From NCBI RefSeq assembly GCF_021602155.1, contig NZ_BQHY01000027.1, forward strand, positions 1-48,005: 48,005 nucleotides of DNA, written 5' to 3'. The notes beneath the pieces are model-generated. The model ran no database searches. It worked only from the letters and a program-made list of their open reading frames with translations, and was not told the origin of the DNA. Positions 32,848 to 42,403 of this stretch are shown piece after piece (positions within the stretch are counted from its first letter, which is position 1; each line of letters starts with the position of its first letter). This stretch comes from Pseudomonas parakoreensis (GTDB lineage: Bacteria > Pseudomonadota > Gammaproteobacteria > Pseudomonadales > Pseudomonadaceae). The position numbers and the translations under genes were made by a program.

Positions 32848-34080
32848 TTAAACCTTGGCAGGCACCGAGCTCGTATGCCAGATCAGCACCTTGCTCACCC
32901 GGTTGTCCTCGGTTTCGAGAATCTCCAGCCGATAACGCCCGATCTTCAGGCACACCGCGCTGTCCGGAATGGTTTCCAGCGCCTCGGTCACCAGACCGTT
33001 GAGGGTTTTCGGCCCGTCGCTCGGCAAATGCCAGCCCAGGCATTTGTTCAACTCGCGGATCGACGCGGTGCCGTCGATCACCATGCGCCCGTCGGGCTGC
33101 GGATGGATGTGCGGGTTGTCGAGACTGTGCTCGCTTTCGAATTCGCCGACGATCTCTTCGAGAATGTCTTCCAGGGTAACGATGCCCAGCACTTCGCCGT
33201 ACTCGTCCACCACCATGCCCAGCCGGCGCTGCTGCTTGTGGAAATTGAGCAGTTGCAGTTGCAGCGGCGTGCTTTCCGGAACGAAGTACGGTTCGTAGCT
33301 GGCGGCCAGTAGCGCTTCGCGGGTCAGCTCGCCATCGTTGAGCAGATGGCGGATTTGCCGGGTGTTGAGCACTGCTTCGACCTGGTTGATGTCGCTGTGG
33401 AACACCGGCAGGCGCGTGCGTTTGTTGTGGCGCAGTTGTTCGATGATCTCCTCGATCGAGTCGTCGAGGTTGATGCCGTCGACATCGCTGCGCGGCACCA
33501 GAATGTCATTGACCGTGATGTTGTCCAGCGCGTGGATCCCGGAAACCGGGTGGGCGCGAGACGGGTGTTCCGGGTCGTCGTTCGGGTCGGCAGGTTCTTC
33601 GTCTTCGCTTTGCTGCACCACTTGGGTTTTGCGCGCGAAGGGACGCAGCAGCAAACCGCTGATGCGGCTCAGCAGCCAGGCCAGCGGATAAAGAATCTTC
33701 AGCGGAACGGCCAGCAGGGTATTGCCGAAGGACAGCACGGCCTCCGGATAGCGCTGGGCCACCGTGCGCGGGAAGTAATCGGCAAACACCAGCAACACGG
33801 CAGCGGCGCCGAGGCAGGCTGCCCACGGGCCATTTTCTTCGCAAAGGAAGATTGCCAGCAGCGTGGCAATGACCACCGCAAGGGCGCGGCACAGGGTGTT
33901 GCACAGGATCAGACTGTCGAGCGGGAAGCTCAGCTTCGCCAGCGGTTTATCGCTGGCGCGCGAGGCGGTGCGTTGCGCGAGCAAGTGCTGCTGCGCGATT
34001 TCGACGGCGGTAAAGAGTCCCGACCATAAAATCAGCAGGACAAATACCGCGAGCATCGGCCCTATGGGCAAACCGTCCAT
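32848..34080 (-). CDS. CNNM/CorC-like protein with DUF21 and CBS domains
   Basis: The 410 residues contain a DUF21 membrane domain (about 1-145, with helices near 8-28, 55-80, 85-105 and 120-145) and an acidic linker. A CBS pair follows (about 185-310, with DILVPRSDVDGI and MVVDEYGEVLGIVTLEDILE), then a CorC_HlyC domain (about 325-405). Family members are proposed Mg/Co efflux proteins; older hemolysin names are misleading. It is followed by a CcsA-like gene in the same direction (upstream, 12-base gap), so the two are co-transcribed. Confidence 0.93.
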   Translation of the reverse strand: MDGLPIGPMLAVFVLLILWSGLFTAVEIAQQHLLAQRTASRASDKPLAKLSFPLDSLILCNTLCRALAVVIATLLAIFLCEENGPWAACLGAAAVLLVFADYFPRTVAQRYPEAVLSFGNTLLAVPLKILYPLAWLLSRISGLLLRPFARKTQVVQQSEDEEPADPNDDPEHPSRAHPVSGIHALDNITVNDILVPRSDVDGINLDDSIEEIIEQLRHNKRTRLPVFHSDINQVEAVLNTRQIRHLLNDGELTREALLAASYEPYFVPESTPLQLQLLNFHKQQRRLGMVVDEYGEVLGIVTLEDILEEIVGEFESEHSLDNPHIHPQPDGRMVIDGTASIRELNKCLGWHLPSDGPKTLNGLVTEALETIPDSAVCLKIGRYRLEILETEDNRVSKVLIWHTSSVPAKV

Positions 34081-34092
34081 TTATGCCGCCCG

Positions 34093-34905
34093 TCAGATGT
34101 GCAGGATGTATTCACGAACCAGTTTGCTGCCGAAATACGCCAACATCAGCAGGCAGAAACCGGCGAGGGTCCAGCGGATCGCCTTGTGGCCGCGCCAGCC
34201 GAGGCGATTGCGTCCCCACAGCAGCACGCTGAACACCACCCAGGCCAGGCACGCCAGCAGGGTCTTGTGCACCAGATGCTGGGCGAACAGGTTCTCGACG
34301 AACAGCCAGCCGGAGATCAGCGACAGCGACAGCAGCGTCCAGCCGGCCCAGAGAAAGCCGAACAACAGGCTTTCCATGGTTTGCAGCGGCGGGAAGTTCT
34401 TGATCAGGCCCGACGGGTGCTTGTGCTTGAGCTGGTGATCCTGCACCAGCAGCAGCAAGGCCTGGAATACTGCGATGGTGAACATGCCGTAGGCGAGGAT
34501 CGACAGCAGGATGTGGGCGAGGATGCCCGGCTCTTCGTCGATGATCTGCACCGTACCGGCTGGCGCGAACTGCGCCAGCAACACCGTCGCCGCGCCGAGC
34601 GGGAACAGTAGCACCAGGAGGTTTTCCACCGGGATCCGCGAGCAGGCCAGCAGCGTCAGGGCGATGACGGCCGCGGCGATCAGGCTGGCGGCGCTGAAGA
34701 AGTCCAGGCCCAGGCCGATCGGGGTCAGCAGGTGAGTGAGCAGGCTGGCGCTGTGGGCGAGCACGGCGAGGATGCCGAGCGTAACCAGCAGGCGCTTGTT
34801 CGCCTTGGCGCCGGAGGCCAGGCGGGTGCCCTGATAAAGGGTCGCAGCGGCATAAAGAAGCGCGGCGGCGATGGTAGTCAGCAAACTGGGTGACAAGGGG
34901 AGCAT
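34093..34905 (-). CDS. CcsA/YpjD-like inner-membrane protein
   Basis: From ATG 34905 the protein has 270 residues and about eight membrane helices, and belongs to the cytochrome c assembly (CcsA/ResC/YpjD) family. The conserved segment DEEPGILAHILLSILAYGMF and C-terminal HLVHKTLLACLAW with conserved histidines are visible. YpjD-type members occur next to ffh and CorC-like genes. The function is uncertain. It diverges from ffh; a longer N-terminus to 35064 would cross the ffh promoter and is rejected. Confidence 0.92.
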   Translation of the reverse strand: MLPLSPSLLTTIAAALLYAAATLYQGTRLASGAKANKRLLVTLGILAVLAHSASLLTHLLTPIGLGLDFFSAASLIAAAVIALTLLACSRIPVENLLVLLFPLGAATVLLAQFAPAGTVQIIDEEPGILAHILLSILAYGMFTIAVFQALLLLVQDHQLKHKHPSGLIKNFPPLQTMESLLFGFLWAGWTLLSLSLISGWLFVENLFAQHLVHKTLLACLAWVVFSVLLWGRNRLGWRGHKAIRWTLAGFCLLMLAYFGSKLVREYILHI

Positions 34906-34997
34906 AAATCCTGTTAGGCAGGCCCGAAAGGCGCTGAGTTTGGCATAGAACCGCCACACCACGAAAGTGCGAGGTGTCCGCCCGACGCAGTCTTCGT

Positions 34998-35003
34998 TAT
35001 AAT
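34998..35003 (+). promoter_or_regulatory. -10 of the ffh promoter
   Basis: A perfect TATAAT lies 98 bases before the ffh start. The -35 region is weak. Confidence 0.5.
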
Positions 35004-35100
35004 CCGCGACCTGCCCACGCCGCAGGCTCGCCGAGCACATGTTGAATCCGGTCTGGGCCGCCATTATCCCGGTCTACACAGGGCCTGAAAGGATCGCGCA

Positions 35101-36477
35101 ATGTTTGAAAACTTAACCGACCGTCTCTCGCAGACGCTGCGCCATGTCACCGGCAAGGCGAAGCTGACTGAAGACAATATCAAAGACACCCTGCGCGAAG
35201 TGCGCATGGCGTTGCTCGAAGCCGACGTCGCTCTGCCGGTGGTCAAGGACTTCGTCAATTCGGTCAAGGAGCGCGCTGTCGGCACCGAGGTGTCGCGCAG
35301 CCTGACGCCGGGCCAGGCATTCGTGAAGATCGTCCAGGCCGAACTCGAAAGCCTGATGGGCGCGGCCAACGAAGACTTGAACCTGAGCGCCGTGCCGCCC
35401 GCCGTCATTCTGATGGCCGGTCTGCAGGGTGCCGGTAAAACCACCACCGCCGGCAAGCTCGCGCGCTTCCTTAAAGAGCGCAAGAAGAAGTCGGTGATGG
35501 TCGTGTCGGCGGACATCTACCGCCCGGCGGCCATCAAGCAGCTGGAAACCCTGGCCAACGACATCGGCGTGACGTTCTTCCCGTCCGATCTGAGCCAGAA
35601 GCCGGTCGACATCGCCAACGCGGCTATTAAAGAAGCAAAACTCAAATTCATCGACGTGGTCATCGTCGACACCGCCGGTCGTCTGCACATCGACGAAGAG
35701 ATGATGGGCGAGATCAAGGCGCTGCACGCCGCGATCAAGCCGGTCGAAACCCTGTTCGTGGTCGACGCCATGACCGGTCAGGACGCCGCCAACACGGCCA
35801 AGGCCTTCGGTGATGCGCTGCCGCTGACCGGTGTGATCCTGACCAAGGTCGACGGCGATGCCCGGGGCGGTGCGGCACTGTCGGTACGCGCGATCACCGG
35901 CAAGCCGATCAAGTTCATCGGTATGGGCGAGAAGAGCGAAGCGCTCGATCCGTTCCATCCTGAGCGTATCGCTTCGCGGATCCTCGGCATGGGTGACGTG
36001 CTTAGCCTGATCGAACAGGCTGAAGCGACCCTCGACAAGGACAAGGCCGACAAGCTGGCCAAGAAGCTGAAGAAGGGCAAGGGCTTCGACCTCGAAGACT
36101 TCCGCGATCAGCTGCAACAAATGAAGAACATGGGCGGCCTCGGCGGGCTCATGGACAAGCTGCCGAGCATTGGCGGCGTCAACCTGTCGCAAATGGGCAA
36201 TGCCCAGAACGCGGCAGAGAAACAGTTCAAGCAGATGGAAGCCATCATCAACTCCATGACCCCGGCCGAGCGTCGCGACCCTGAGCTGATCAGCGGCTCG
36301 CGCAAACGCCGGATCGCCATGGGTTCCGGCACCCAGGTGCAGGACATCGGTCGCTTGATCAAGCAGCACAAGCAGATGCAGAAGATGATGAAGAAATTCA
36401 CCGCCAAAGGCGGTATGGCGAAAATGATGCGCGGCATGGGCGGTATGTTGCCCGGCGGCGGCATGCCAAAAATGTGA
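35101..36477 (+). CDS. ffh: Signal recognition particle protein
   Basis: Ffh binds 4.5S RNA and signal sequences and targets membrane proteins to FtsY. The 458 residues show the N domain (1-90), a GTPase G domain with P-loop GLQGAGKTT at 107-115 and DTAGR near 190, and a Met-rich M domain from about 325 (SGSRKRRIAMGSG, MMKKF, MRGMGGMLPGGGMPKM). It lies directly upstream of rpsP, with its own promoter. Confidence 0.98.
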   Translation: MFENLTDRLSQTLRHVTGKAKLTEDNIKDTLREVRMALLEADVALPVVKDFVNSVKERAVGTEVSRSLTPGQAFVKIVQAELESLMGAANEDLNLSAVPPAVILMAGLQGAGKTTTAGKLARFLKERKKKSVMVVSADIYRPAAIKQLETLANDIGVTFFPSDLSQKPVDIANAAIKEAKLKFIDVVIVDTAGRLHIDEEMMGEIKALHAAIKPVETLFVVDAMTGQDAANTAKAFGDALPLTGVILTKVDGDARGGAALSVRAITGKPIKFIGMGEKSEALDPFHPERIASRILGMGDVLSLIEQAEATLDKDKADKLAKKLKKGKGFDLEDFRDQLQQMKNMGGLGGLMDKLPSIGGVNLSQMGNAQNAAEKQFKQMEAIINSMTPAERRDPELISGSRKRRIAMGSGTQVQDIGRLIKQHKQMQKMMKKFTAKGGMAKMMRGMGGMLPGGGMPKM

Positions 36478-36495
36478 TACAGGACACTCAGACTT

Positions 36496-36515
36496 CGCCG
36501 GTCGTCGCACCGGCG
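36496..36515 (+). other. Hairpin downstream of ffh
   Basis: CGCCGGT pairs with ACCGGCG around CGTCGC. It has no T-run close by, so it may only partly reduce read-through into rpsP. Confidence 0.4.
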
Positions 36516-36638
36516 CAGACCCTGCAAGGACGCAGGATCAACAGCAAACCCGCACTCGGCGGGAGCTGACCGGCCGTTTTCATCGACGGCTCTATATGCA
36601 AATCCGCACGGCATGCCATAGGCGCCGGAAAAAGTCAT

Positions 36639-36666
36639 TTGCAAAAGTCCGGATATTCCTTAGAAT
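36639..36666 (+). promoter_or_regulatory. Promoter of the rpsP operon
   Basis: TTGCAA (36639-36644) and TAGAAT (36661-36666) are separated by 16 bases, about 73 bases before rpsP. Confidence 0.65.
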
Positions 36667-36738
36667 ATGCGGCCTTTCGGGCACCCATGCCCGCTGTGCA
36701 TTTAGATTTGCAGCACCGACTACAGGAACGATGTTCAC

Positions 36739-36990
36739 ATGCTAACAATCCGTCTTGCCCTTGGCGGCTCCAAAAAGCGCCCGTTTTACCACCTGACCGT
36801 AACCGACTCGCGTAACCCGCGTGACGGCTCCCACAAAGAACAGGTTGGTTTCTTCAACCCTGTTGCCCGTGGTCAGGAAATCCGTCTGTCCGTGAACCAA
36901 GAGCGCGTAGCCTACTGGCTGAGCGTTGGTGCACAGCCTTCTGAGCGTGTTGCTCAGTTGCTGAAGGAATCTGCCAAGGCTGCAGCCTGA
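36739..36990 (+). CDS. rpsP: 30S ribosomal protein S16
   Basis: The 83-residue protein starts [19 protein letters not shown] and contains DSRNPRDG and VGFFNP, typical of S16. It is the first gene of rpsP-rimM-trmD-rplS, and its stop lies 5 bases before rimM. Confidence 0.98.
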   Translation: MLTIRLALGGSKKRPFYHLTVTDSRNPRDGSHKEQVGFFNPVARGQEIRLSVNQERVAYWLSVGAQPSERVAQLLKESAKAAA

Positions 36991-36995
36991 GCAGT

Positions 36996-37532
36996 ATGAG
37001 CGCGACGCCAGAAAAAGCTGATGACCTGATCGTTGTCGGCAAGATTTTTTCGGTTCACGGCGTTCGCGGCGAGGTGAAGGTCTTTTCCTTTACCGATCCG
37101 ATTGAAAACCTGTTGGACTACCGCAACTGGACGCTTCGGCGTGAAGGCGTGGTGAAACAGGTCGAGCTGGTCAGCGGCCGATCCACTCAAAAGGATCTGG
37201 TTGCCAAGCTCAAAGGCCTCGACGATCGCGATGAAGCCCGTCTTCTGAGCGGTTATGAGATTTGCATCTCGCGAAGCCTTTTGCCCAACCTGACAGGCGA
37301 CGAGTACTACTGGTACCAGTTGCAGGGTCTGAGCGTCATCAACCAGGACGAGCAATTGTTCGGCAAGGTTGATCACCTGTTGGAGACCGGCGCGAACGAT
37401 GTATTGGTGGTCAAGCCCTGCGCGGGCAGCCTGGATGATCGTGAGCGGTTGTTGCCCTACACGGAGCAATGCGTGCTGGCAATCGACCTGGATGCAGGCG
37501 TGATGCGGGTGGAATGGGACGCGGACTTCTAA
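36996..37532 (+). CDS. rimM: Ribosome maturation factor RimM
   Basis: RimM assists 30S head assembly by binding S19. The 178 residues have the N-terminal RimM barrel (VVGKIFSVHGVRGEVKV) and a C-terminal PRC barrel (GLSVINQDEQLFGKVDH). It lies between rpsP and trmD, 3 bases before the latter. Confidence 0.97.
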   Translation: MSATPEKADDLIVVGKIFSVHGVRGEVKVFSFTDPIENLLDYRNWTLRREGVVKQVELVSGRSTQKDLVAKLKGLDDRDEARLLSGYEICISRSLLPNLTGDEYYWYQLQGLSVINQDEQLFGKVDHLLETGANDVLVVKPCAGSLDDRERLLPYTEQCVLAIDLDAGVMRVEWDADF

Positions 37533-37535
37533 GCA

Positions 37536-38288
37536 ATGGCCAGCCTGCGCATAGACGTCATTACGCTGTTCCCCGAGATGTTCTCGGCCATCAGTGAGTA
37601 CGGCATTACCAGTCGTGCGGTCAAACAGGGGCTGTTGCAGCTGACCTGTTGGAATCCGCGGGATTACACGACGGATCGGCATCACACTGTGGACGATCGC
37701 CCGTTTGGCGGTGGTCCGGGCATGGTGATGAAGATCAAGCCCCTGGAAGATGCTCTGGTTCAGGCCAAGGCAGCAGCTGGGGAGGCGGCGAAGGTGATTT
37801 ACCTGTCCCCCCAAGGCCGTCAACTGACTCAGTCGGCGGTACGCGAGTTGGCAAGATCGGATGCATTGATCCTGATTGCCGGCCGCTATGAAGGCATTGA
37901 CGAGCGCTTTATTGAGGCTCATGTCGATGAAGAGTGGTCGATTGGTGACTATGTATTGTCTGGCGGCGAGCTGCCGGCCATGGTCATGATCGATGCGGTT
38001 ACACGACTGCTGCCCGGAGCTTTAGGGCATGCGGATTCCGCTGAGGAAGATTCCTTTACGGATGGTCTGCTGGATTGCCCGCACTACACCCGACCTGAGG
38101 TGTATGCGGATCAGCGTGTTCCCGACGTGTTGCTAAGTGGCAATCACGCGCATATCCGGCGTTGGCGTTTACAGCAGTCCCTTGGTCGGACCTATGAACG
38201 ACGCGCCGATCTTCTGGAAAGCCGCTCGCTTTCTGGAGAAGAGAAGAAGCTGCTCGAGGAATACATCCGCGAGCGGGACGATAGTTAA
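37536..38288 (+). CDS. trmD: tRNA (guanine-N1)-methyltransferase
   Basis: TrmD methylates G37 of tRNAs using S-adenosylmethionine and prevents frameshifting. The 250-residue SPOUT-class protein has the start [16 protein letters not shown]. Its knot segments include [20 protein letters not shown] and [20 protein letters not shown], with the catalytic Asp in DSAEEDSF. It is the third gene of the operon. Confidence 0.98.
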   Translation: MASLRIDVITLFPEMFSAISEYGITSRAVKQGLLQLTCWNPRDYTTDRHHTVDDRPFGGGPGMVMKIKPLEDALVQAKAAAGEAAKVIYLSPQGRQLTQSAVRELARSDALILIAGRYEGIDERFIEAHVDEEWSIGDYVLSGGELPAMVMIDAVTRLLPGALGHADSAEEDSFTDGLLDCPHYTRPEVYADQRVPDVLLSGNHAHIRRWRLQQSLGRTYERRADLLESRSLSGEEKKLLEEYIRERDDS

Positions 38289-38333
38289 CAACGTATCGAT
38301 GGTAGATCAGTTGATTTACCTTAGGAGCACAGC

Positions 38334-38684
38334 ATGACCAACAAAATCATCCTTGCACTCGAAGCAGAGCAGATGACCAAAGAAATCCCTACCTTTGCCC
38401 CAGGCGACACCATTGTCGTTCAGGTGAAAGTGAAGGAAGGCGATCGTTCCCGTCTGCAAGCGTTCGAAGGCGTTGTCATCGCCAAGCGTAACCGCGGCGT
38501 GAACAGTGCGTTCACCGTTCGTAAAATCTCCAACGGTGTTGGCGTAGAACGTACTTTCCAGACCTACTCCCCGCAGATCGACAGCATGGCTGTCAAACGT
38601 CGCGGTGACGTACGTAAAGCCAAGCTGTACTACCTGCGCGACCTGTCGGGTAAAGCAGCTCGCATCAAGGAAAAACTGGCTTAA
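38334..38684 (+). CDS. rplS: 50S ribosomal protein L19
   Basis: The 116-residue protein contains [20 protein letters not shown] and [12 protein letters not shown], typical of L19. It has a good AGGAG site and ends the operon before a strong terminator. Confidence 0.98.
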
Positions 38685-38702
38685 GTCCAGCTTCCGATGC
38701 AG

Positions 38703-38730
38703 AAAAAAGCAGCCTACGGGCTGCTTTTTT
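38703..38730 (+). terminator. Terminator after rplS
   Basis: AAAAAAGCAGCC, loop TACG, GGCTGCTTTTTT: a 12-bp stem with the T-run included. Confidence 0.93.
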
Positions 38731-38757
38731 GTTGCCCGCAATTCAACCCGCCTCCCC

Positions 38758-38790
38758 TGTAGGAGCTGCCGAAGGGTGCGATCTTTTGAT
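38758..38790 (+). repeat. Single REP (class GTAGGAGCTGCCGAAGG)
   Basis: TGTAGGAGCTGCCGAAGGGT has a G-for-C change relative to other copies and no inverted partner nearby. It lies 44 bases before the thioesterase gene. Confidence 0.8.
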
Positions 38791-38833
38791 CTTGCTTTCA
38801 ATTCGGAAGCCCGCGATTTACGAGCAATAACCC

Positions 38834-39247
38834 ATGACCACCCGCGACCAGGAAATCCAGCGCCGCACCGAACTCTCGGTAACCCGCGTGACCAAAGCCG
38901 TCTTCCCGCCGACCACCAACCATCACAACACCCTGTTCGGCGGCACCGCGCTGGCGTGGATGGACGAAGTGTCGTTCATCACCGCCACACGCTTCTGCCG
39001 TCTGCCATTGGTGACTGTGTCCACCGACCGGATTGACTTCAATCATGCGATCCCGGCTGGTTCGATCGTCGAGCTGGTAGGGCGGGTGGTCAAAGTCGGC
39101 AACACCAGCCTCAAGGTCGAGGTTGAGGTGTTCGTCGAGAGCATGAGTTGTGACGGCCGCGAGAAAGCGATCCACGGGCAGTTCAGCTTTGTGGCAATTG
39201 ATGATGACAAGCGGCCGGTGCCGGTGCTACCCGGATATCCTGCCTGA
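38834..39247 (+). CDS. Acyl-CoA thioesterase (hotdog fold)
   Basis: The 137-residue hotdog-fold protein contains NHHNTLFGGTALAWMDEVSF, the acyl-CoA hydrolase signature of the YciA/BFIT group, and VSTDRIDFNHAI. It hydrolyses acyl-CoA esters; chain-length preference is unknown. It lies just downstream of rplS but behind the rplS terminator, so it must have its own promoter, which I did not identify. Confidence 0.92.
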   Translation: MTTRDQEIQRRTELSVTRVTKAVFPPTTNHHNTLFGGTALAWMDEVSFITATRFCRLPLVTVSTDRIDFNHAIPAGSIVELVGRVVKVGNTSLKVEVEVFVESMSCDGREKAIHGQFSFVAIDDDKRPVPVLPGYPA

Positions 39248-39267
39248 TCCGGAACCGAGTCGCGCCA

Positions 39268-39345
39268 TTCGCGAGCAGGCTCGCTCCCACAGGTTTTGTG
39301 CCGGACACAATTTCCGATCACAGTGGGAGCGAGCCTGCTCGCGAA
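39268..39345. repeat. REPIN (class GGGAGCGAGCCTGCTCGCGAA)
   Basis: Arms TTCGCGAGCAGGCTCGCTCC and GGAGCGAGCCTGCTCGCGAA are perfectly inverted. The loop holds TTGTG/CACAA. It lies in the convergent gap between thioesterase and antiporter. Confidence 0.9.
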
Positions 39346-39354
39346 GGCGTCAGC

Positions 39355-41163
39355 TCAGACGCCGCTGGCCTCCGGCTGAATCAATGCCAACAAGGTCCAT
39401 CCTGATCCTGGTTTCACAGCAGTCTCCGGCGTCACCACATGCACCCAGCCGCTGTCATCACGCATGAACAGCAGGGTCGCCCGATTGCCATGCAATGCCT
39501 GGTAATCCTCCCAGCCAAAACCGTCGGTCAGCGTCGTGCTGTACAGTTCGGCGCCGTTGCTGATCAGGCTGGCCAGCTTGGCATAGGTCAGCGCCTCGCT
39601 GCCCAGCTGATTACCGCGATGCTCCAGACTCGCGCGATGCTTGTCAGTGCGACGAGTTTCCTGACCGCTGGCCAGACCGAACAAACGCTGGTGACCAAAG
39701 TCGTGGCGAAAGCGCATTGCCGCCAAAGTATTCAGTTCGCCCGAGGGCGATAGCGCCAATAGATGCCCCAGCCCCACCAGATCCAGATGCGCATCGGCAT
39801 GCTGCGACGCCGGGTTACCGAAGTACGTCGGCAAACCCTCCATGCGTGCTGCACGAATATTTTCCCAACTCGAATCGGTCAACAGCACGCGGCTGCCCAG
39901 TTGCTGCAACGATTTGCCCAGCAGACGCGCCGGGCCGTTGGCGCCGACGATCAGGAAGCCGCTCGGCGCCGGTTCGGCAACGTTCAGCAAACGTGCCAAG
40001 GGTCGCGCGGTTGCGCTTTGCAGCACCACCGTGCCGATGATCACCGCGAAAGTCAGCGGCACCAGCAGCAACGCGCCTTCGTGTCCGGCTTGATCCAGGC
40101 GAATCGCGAAAATCGCCGACACCGCCGCCGCCACGATCCCGCGCGGGGCGATCCAGCACAGCAAGGCGCGTTCACGCCAGCTCAGGCTGGAGCCGGCAGT
40201 GCTCAGCAGCACGTTCAGCGGGCGCGCGATCAGTTGAATCACCAGCAGCAGAATCAGCACCAACGGCCCGAGGCTGATCAGTGCATGCAGATCCAGTCGC
40301 GCCGCGAGCAGAATGAACAGTCCGGAAATCAGCAGCACGCTGAGGTTTTCCTTGAAGTGCAGGATGTGCCGCACATCCACGCCCTTCATGTTCGCCAGCC
40401 ACATGCCCATCAGCGTCACCGCCAACAGACCGGACTCATGCATCACCTGATTGGCGGCAATGAAAATCCCCAGCACCGCCGCCAGTGAGGCGAGGTTGTG
40501 CAGGTATTCCGGCAGCCATTGGCGACGGATGATGGTGCCGAGCACCCAGCCGCCGGCCACCCCGAATACGCTGCCGCAGAGGATCACGCCGCCGAAGGTC
40601 AGCAGGCTCTGTTCGAGACCGTTACCCTCCGAGCGGGCGATAATGAAGCTGTAGACCACCACCGCAAGCAGGGCGCCAATCGGGTCGATGACGATGCCTT
40701 CCCAGCGCAGGATGTTGGCGATCGAGGCTTTCGGCCGCAACACCCGCAGCATCGGCACGATCACCGTCGGCCCGGTCACCAGCGTCAGGCTGCCGAACAG
40801 AATTGCCAGCAACCAGTCGAAGCCGAGCAAGAAGTGGGTCGCGACGGCAATCACCACCCAGGTCGTGAGCGCGCCGATAGTCACCAGCCGATGCACGACG
40901 CTGCCGATCTCGCGCCATTCCGACAGATGCAGGGTCAGACTGCCCTCAAACAGGATCAACGCGACCGCCAGCGACACCAGCGGCATCAGCAACGGGCCGA
41001 ACATTTCCTGCGGGTCGAGCCAGCCGAGCACCGGCCCGGCGAGAATCCCGGTCAGCAACAGAAACAGAATGGCCGGCAGCTTCAGGCGCCACGCCAGCCA
41101 CTGGCAACCCAGCGCAGCGGCGCCGATCCCGCCAAATGCCAAGAGAATTTGTTGTTCGTTCAT
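39355..41163 (-). CDS. CPA1-type sodium/proton antiporter with C-terminal nucleotide-binding-like domain
   Basis: The 602 residues have about 12 membrane helices (1-390) with CPA family motifs (LFEGSLTLHLSEWR, GPTVIVPMLRVLRPK, EGIVIDPIGALLAVVVYSF). A TrkA-N/RCK-like domain (about 405-520, from FLIVGANGPARLLGKSLQQL) follows. The conserved Asp in IDPIGAL is the likely ion site. The protein probably exchanges Na+ or K+ for H+; specificity is unknown. It diverges from xerD. Confidence 0.92.
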   Translation of the reverse strand: MNEQQILLAFGGIGAAALGCQWLAWRLKLPAILFLLLTGILAGPVLGWLDPQEMFGPLLMPLVSLAVALILFEGSLTLHLSEWREIGSVVHRLVTIGALTTWVVIAVATHFLLGFDWLLAILFGSLTLVTGPTVIVPMLRVLRPKASIANILRWEGIVIDPIGALLAVVVYSFIIARSEGNGLEQSLLTFGGVILCGSVFGVAGGWVLGTIIRRQWLPEYLHNLASLAAVLGIFIAANQVMHESGLLAVTLMGMWLANMKGVDVRHILHFKENLSVLLISGLFILLAARLDLHALISLGPLVLILLLVIQLIARPLNVLLSTAGSSLSWRERALLCWIAPRGIVAAAVSAIFAIRLDQAGHEGALLLVPLTFAVIIGTVVLQSATARPLARLLNVAEPAPSGFLIVGANGPARLLGKSLQQLGSRVLLTDSSWENIRAARMEGLPTYFGNPASQHADAHLDLVGLGHLLALSPSGELNTLAAMRFRHDFGHQRLFGLASGQETRRTDKHRASLEHRGNQLGSEALTYAKLASLISNGAELYSTTLTDGFGWEDYQALHGNRATLLFMRDDSGWVHVVTPETAVKPGSGWTLLALIQPEASGV

Positions 41164-41271
41164 TGAAGCTCCTTGTTCCTTGAAATGGCGGGCTATGAAA
41201 GACTAGCGGCCATTCCTACAGTTCACTCGACATTTGCGCGCAGCCCCGGAGGTTGTGTGTCTTGAGCGCCC

Positions 41272-42168
41272 ATGCCTGCCATCGACCACCCGCTGATTGA
41301 CCAATTCCTCGACGCCCTGTGGCTGGAAAAGGGCCTGTCCGACAATACCCGCGGCGCCTACCGCAGCGATCTGGCGCTGTTCAATGGCTGGCTGCAGGAG
41401 AAAAACCTCGAGCTGATCAATGCTGGTCGCGAGTTGATCCTCGATCACCTGTCCTGGCGTCTGGAGCAGAATTACAAACCGCGCTCCACCGCCCGGTTTC
41501 TCTCCGGTGTGCGTGGCTTTTATCGCTATCTGCTGAGGGAGAAGCTGATTACGGTCGATCCGACCTTGCGCGTCGACATGCCGCAACTGGGCAGACCACT
41601 GCCCAAATCGTTGTCGGAAGCGGACGTCGAAGCGCTGCTCAAGGCGCCGGACCTGAGCGAAGCCATCGGTCAGCGTGATCGCGCCATGCTTGAGGTGCTG
41701 TACGCCTGCGGGCTGCGCGTGACCGAACTGGTGAGCCTGACGCTGGAGCAGGTCAACTTGCGTCAGGGCGTGTTGCGGGTGATGGGCAAGGGCAGCAAGG
41801 AGCGGCTGGTGCCGATGGGCGAGGAGGCGATTGTCTGGGTCGAGCGCTACCTGCGTGATGGCCGTGGCGAGCTGCTGGGCGGGCGACCCAGCGATGTGCT
41901 GTTCCCCAGCCAGCGCGGCGAACAGATGACGCGCCAGACCTTCTGGCACCGGATCAAGCATTGGGCCAAGGTCGCCGGGATCGGCAAATCACTGTCGCCG
42001 CACACCTTGCGTCACGCGTTTGCCACGCACCTGCTCAACCACGGCGCCGACCTGCGGGTGGTGCAGATGCTGCTGGGGCACAGTGATCTGTCGACCACGC
42101 AGATTTACACCCATGTGGCGCGGGCTCGTCTGCAAGACCTGCATGCCAAGCACCACCCAAGAGGCTGA
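41272..42168 (+). CDS. xerD: Site-specific tyrosine recombinase XerD
   Basis: XerD resolves chromosome dimers at dif with XerC. The 298 residues show the SAM-like N-terminal domain (1-110) and catalytic residues Arg149 (ACGLRVTEL), Lys173, His244 and Arg247 (SPHTLRHAF), His270 (LGHSDL) and Tyr279 (TQIYTHV). The best Shine-Dalgarno match (GGAGG) is about 20 bases from ATG 41272, which is far, but no other in-frame start works because a stop lies between. dsbC follows downstream, and I recall a xerD-dsbC-hom order in pseudomonads. Confidence 0.97.
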   Translation: MPAIDHPLIDQFLDALWLEKGLSDNTRGAYRSDLALFNGWLQEKNLELINAGRELILDHLSWRLEQNYKPRSTARFLSGVRGFYRYLLREKLITVDPTLRVDMPQLGRPLPKSLSEADVEALLKAPDLSEAIGQRDRAMLEVLYACGLRVTELVSLTLEQVNLRQGVLRVMGKGSKERLVPMGEEAIVWVERYLRDGRGELLGGRPSDVLFPSQRGEQMTRQTFWHRIKHWAKVAGIGKSLSPHTLRHAFATHLLNHGADLRVVQMLLGHSDLSTTQIYTHVARARLQDLHAKHHPRG

Positions 42169-42177
42169 TTGCCCCCC

Positions 42178-42266
42178 CTGTAGGAGCTGCCGAAGGCTGC
42201 GATCTTTTGATCTTGCTTGTGATTCCAAAAGCAAAGTCAAAAGATCGCAGCCTTCGGCAGCTCCTG
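42178..42266. repeat. REPIN (class GTAGGAGCTGCCGAAGGC) between xerD and dsbC
   Basis: Arms TGTAGGAGCTGCCGAAGGCT and AGCCTTCGGCAGCTCCTGCA are inverted with one base change. Confidence 0.9.
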
Positions 42267-42403
42267 CATGTCTTGTGTCAGGCGCATTCGGCCACCGTGA
42301 CCTTATGTGTTAGGCTTTGCCGGTTTGCACGATGGACGGTTATGACCCGGTGTTCCGGCACGGGCGTTCTGACCGTTTCATTTGTCCGCCTTCAGGAGTT
42401 CTC

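Noticed and set aside
32510-32851. Plus-strand open frames in the MFS/CorC gap
   Set aside because: They have no family features and are partly translated repeat sequence.
34906-35064. N-terminal extension of the CcsA-like gene
   Set aside because: It would run through the ffh promoter region; the first membrane helix begins after ATG 34905.
41272-42168. XerD-family gene as an integrase of a mobile element
   Set aside because: Length, motifs and dsbC-hom context are those of chromosomal XerD; no attachment repeats or cargo are seen.
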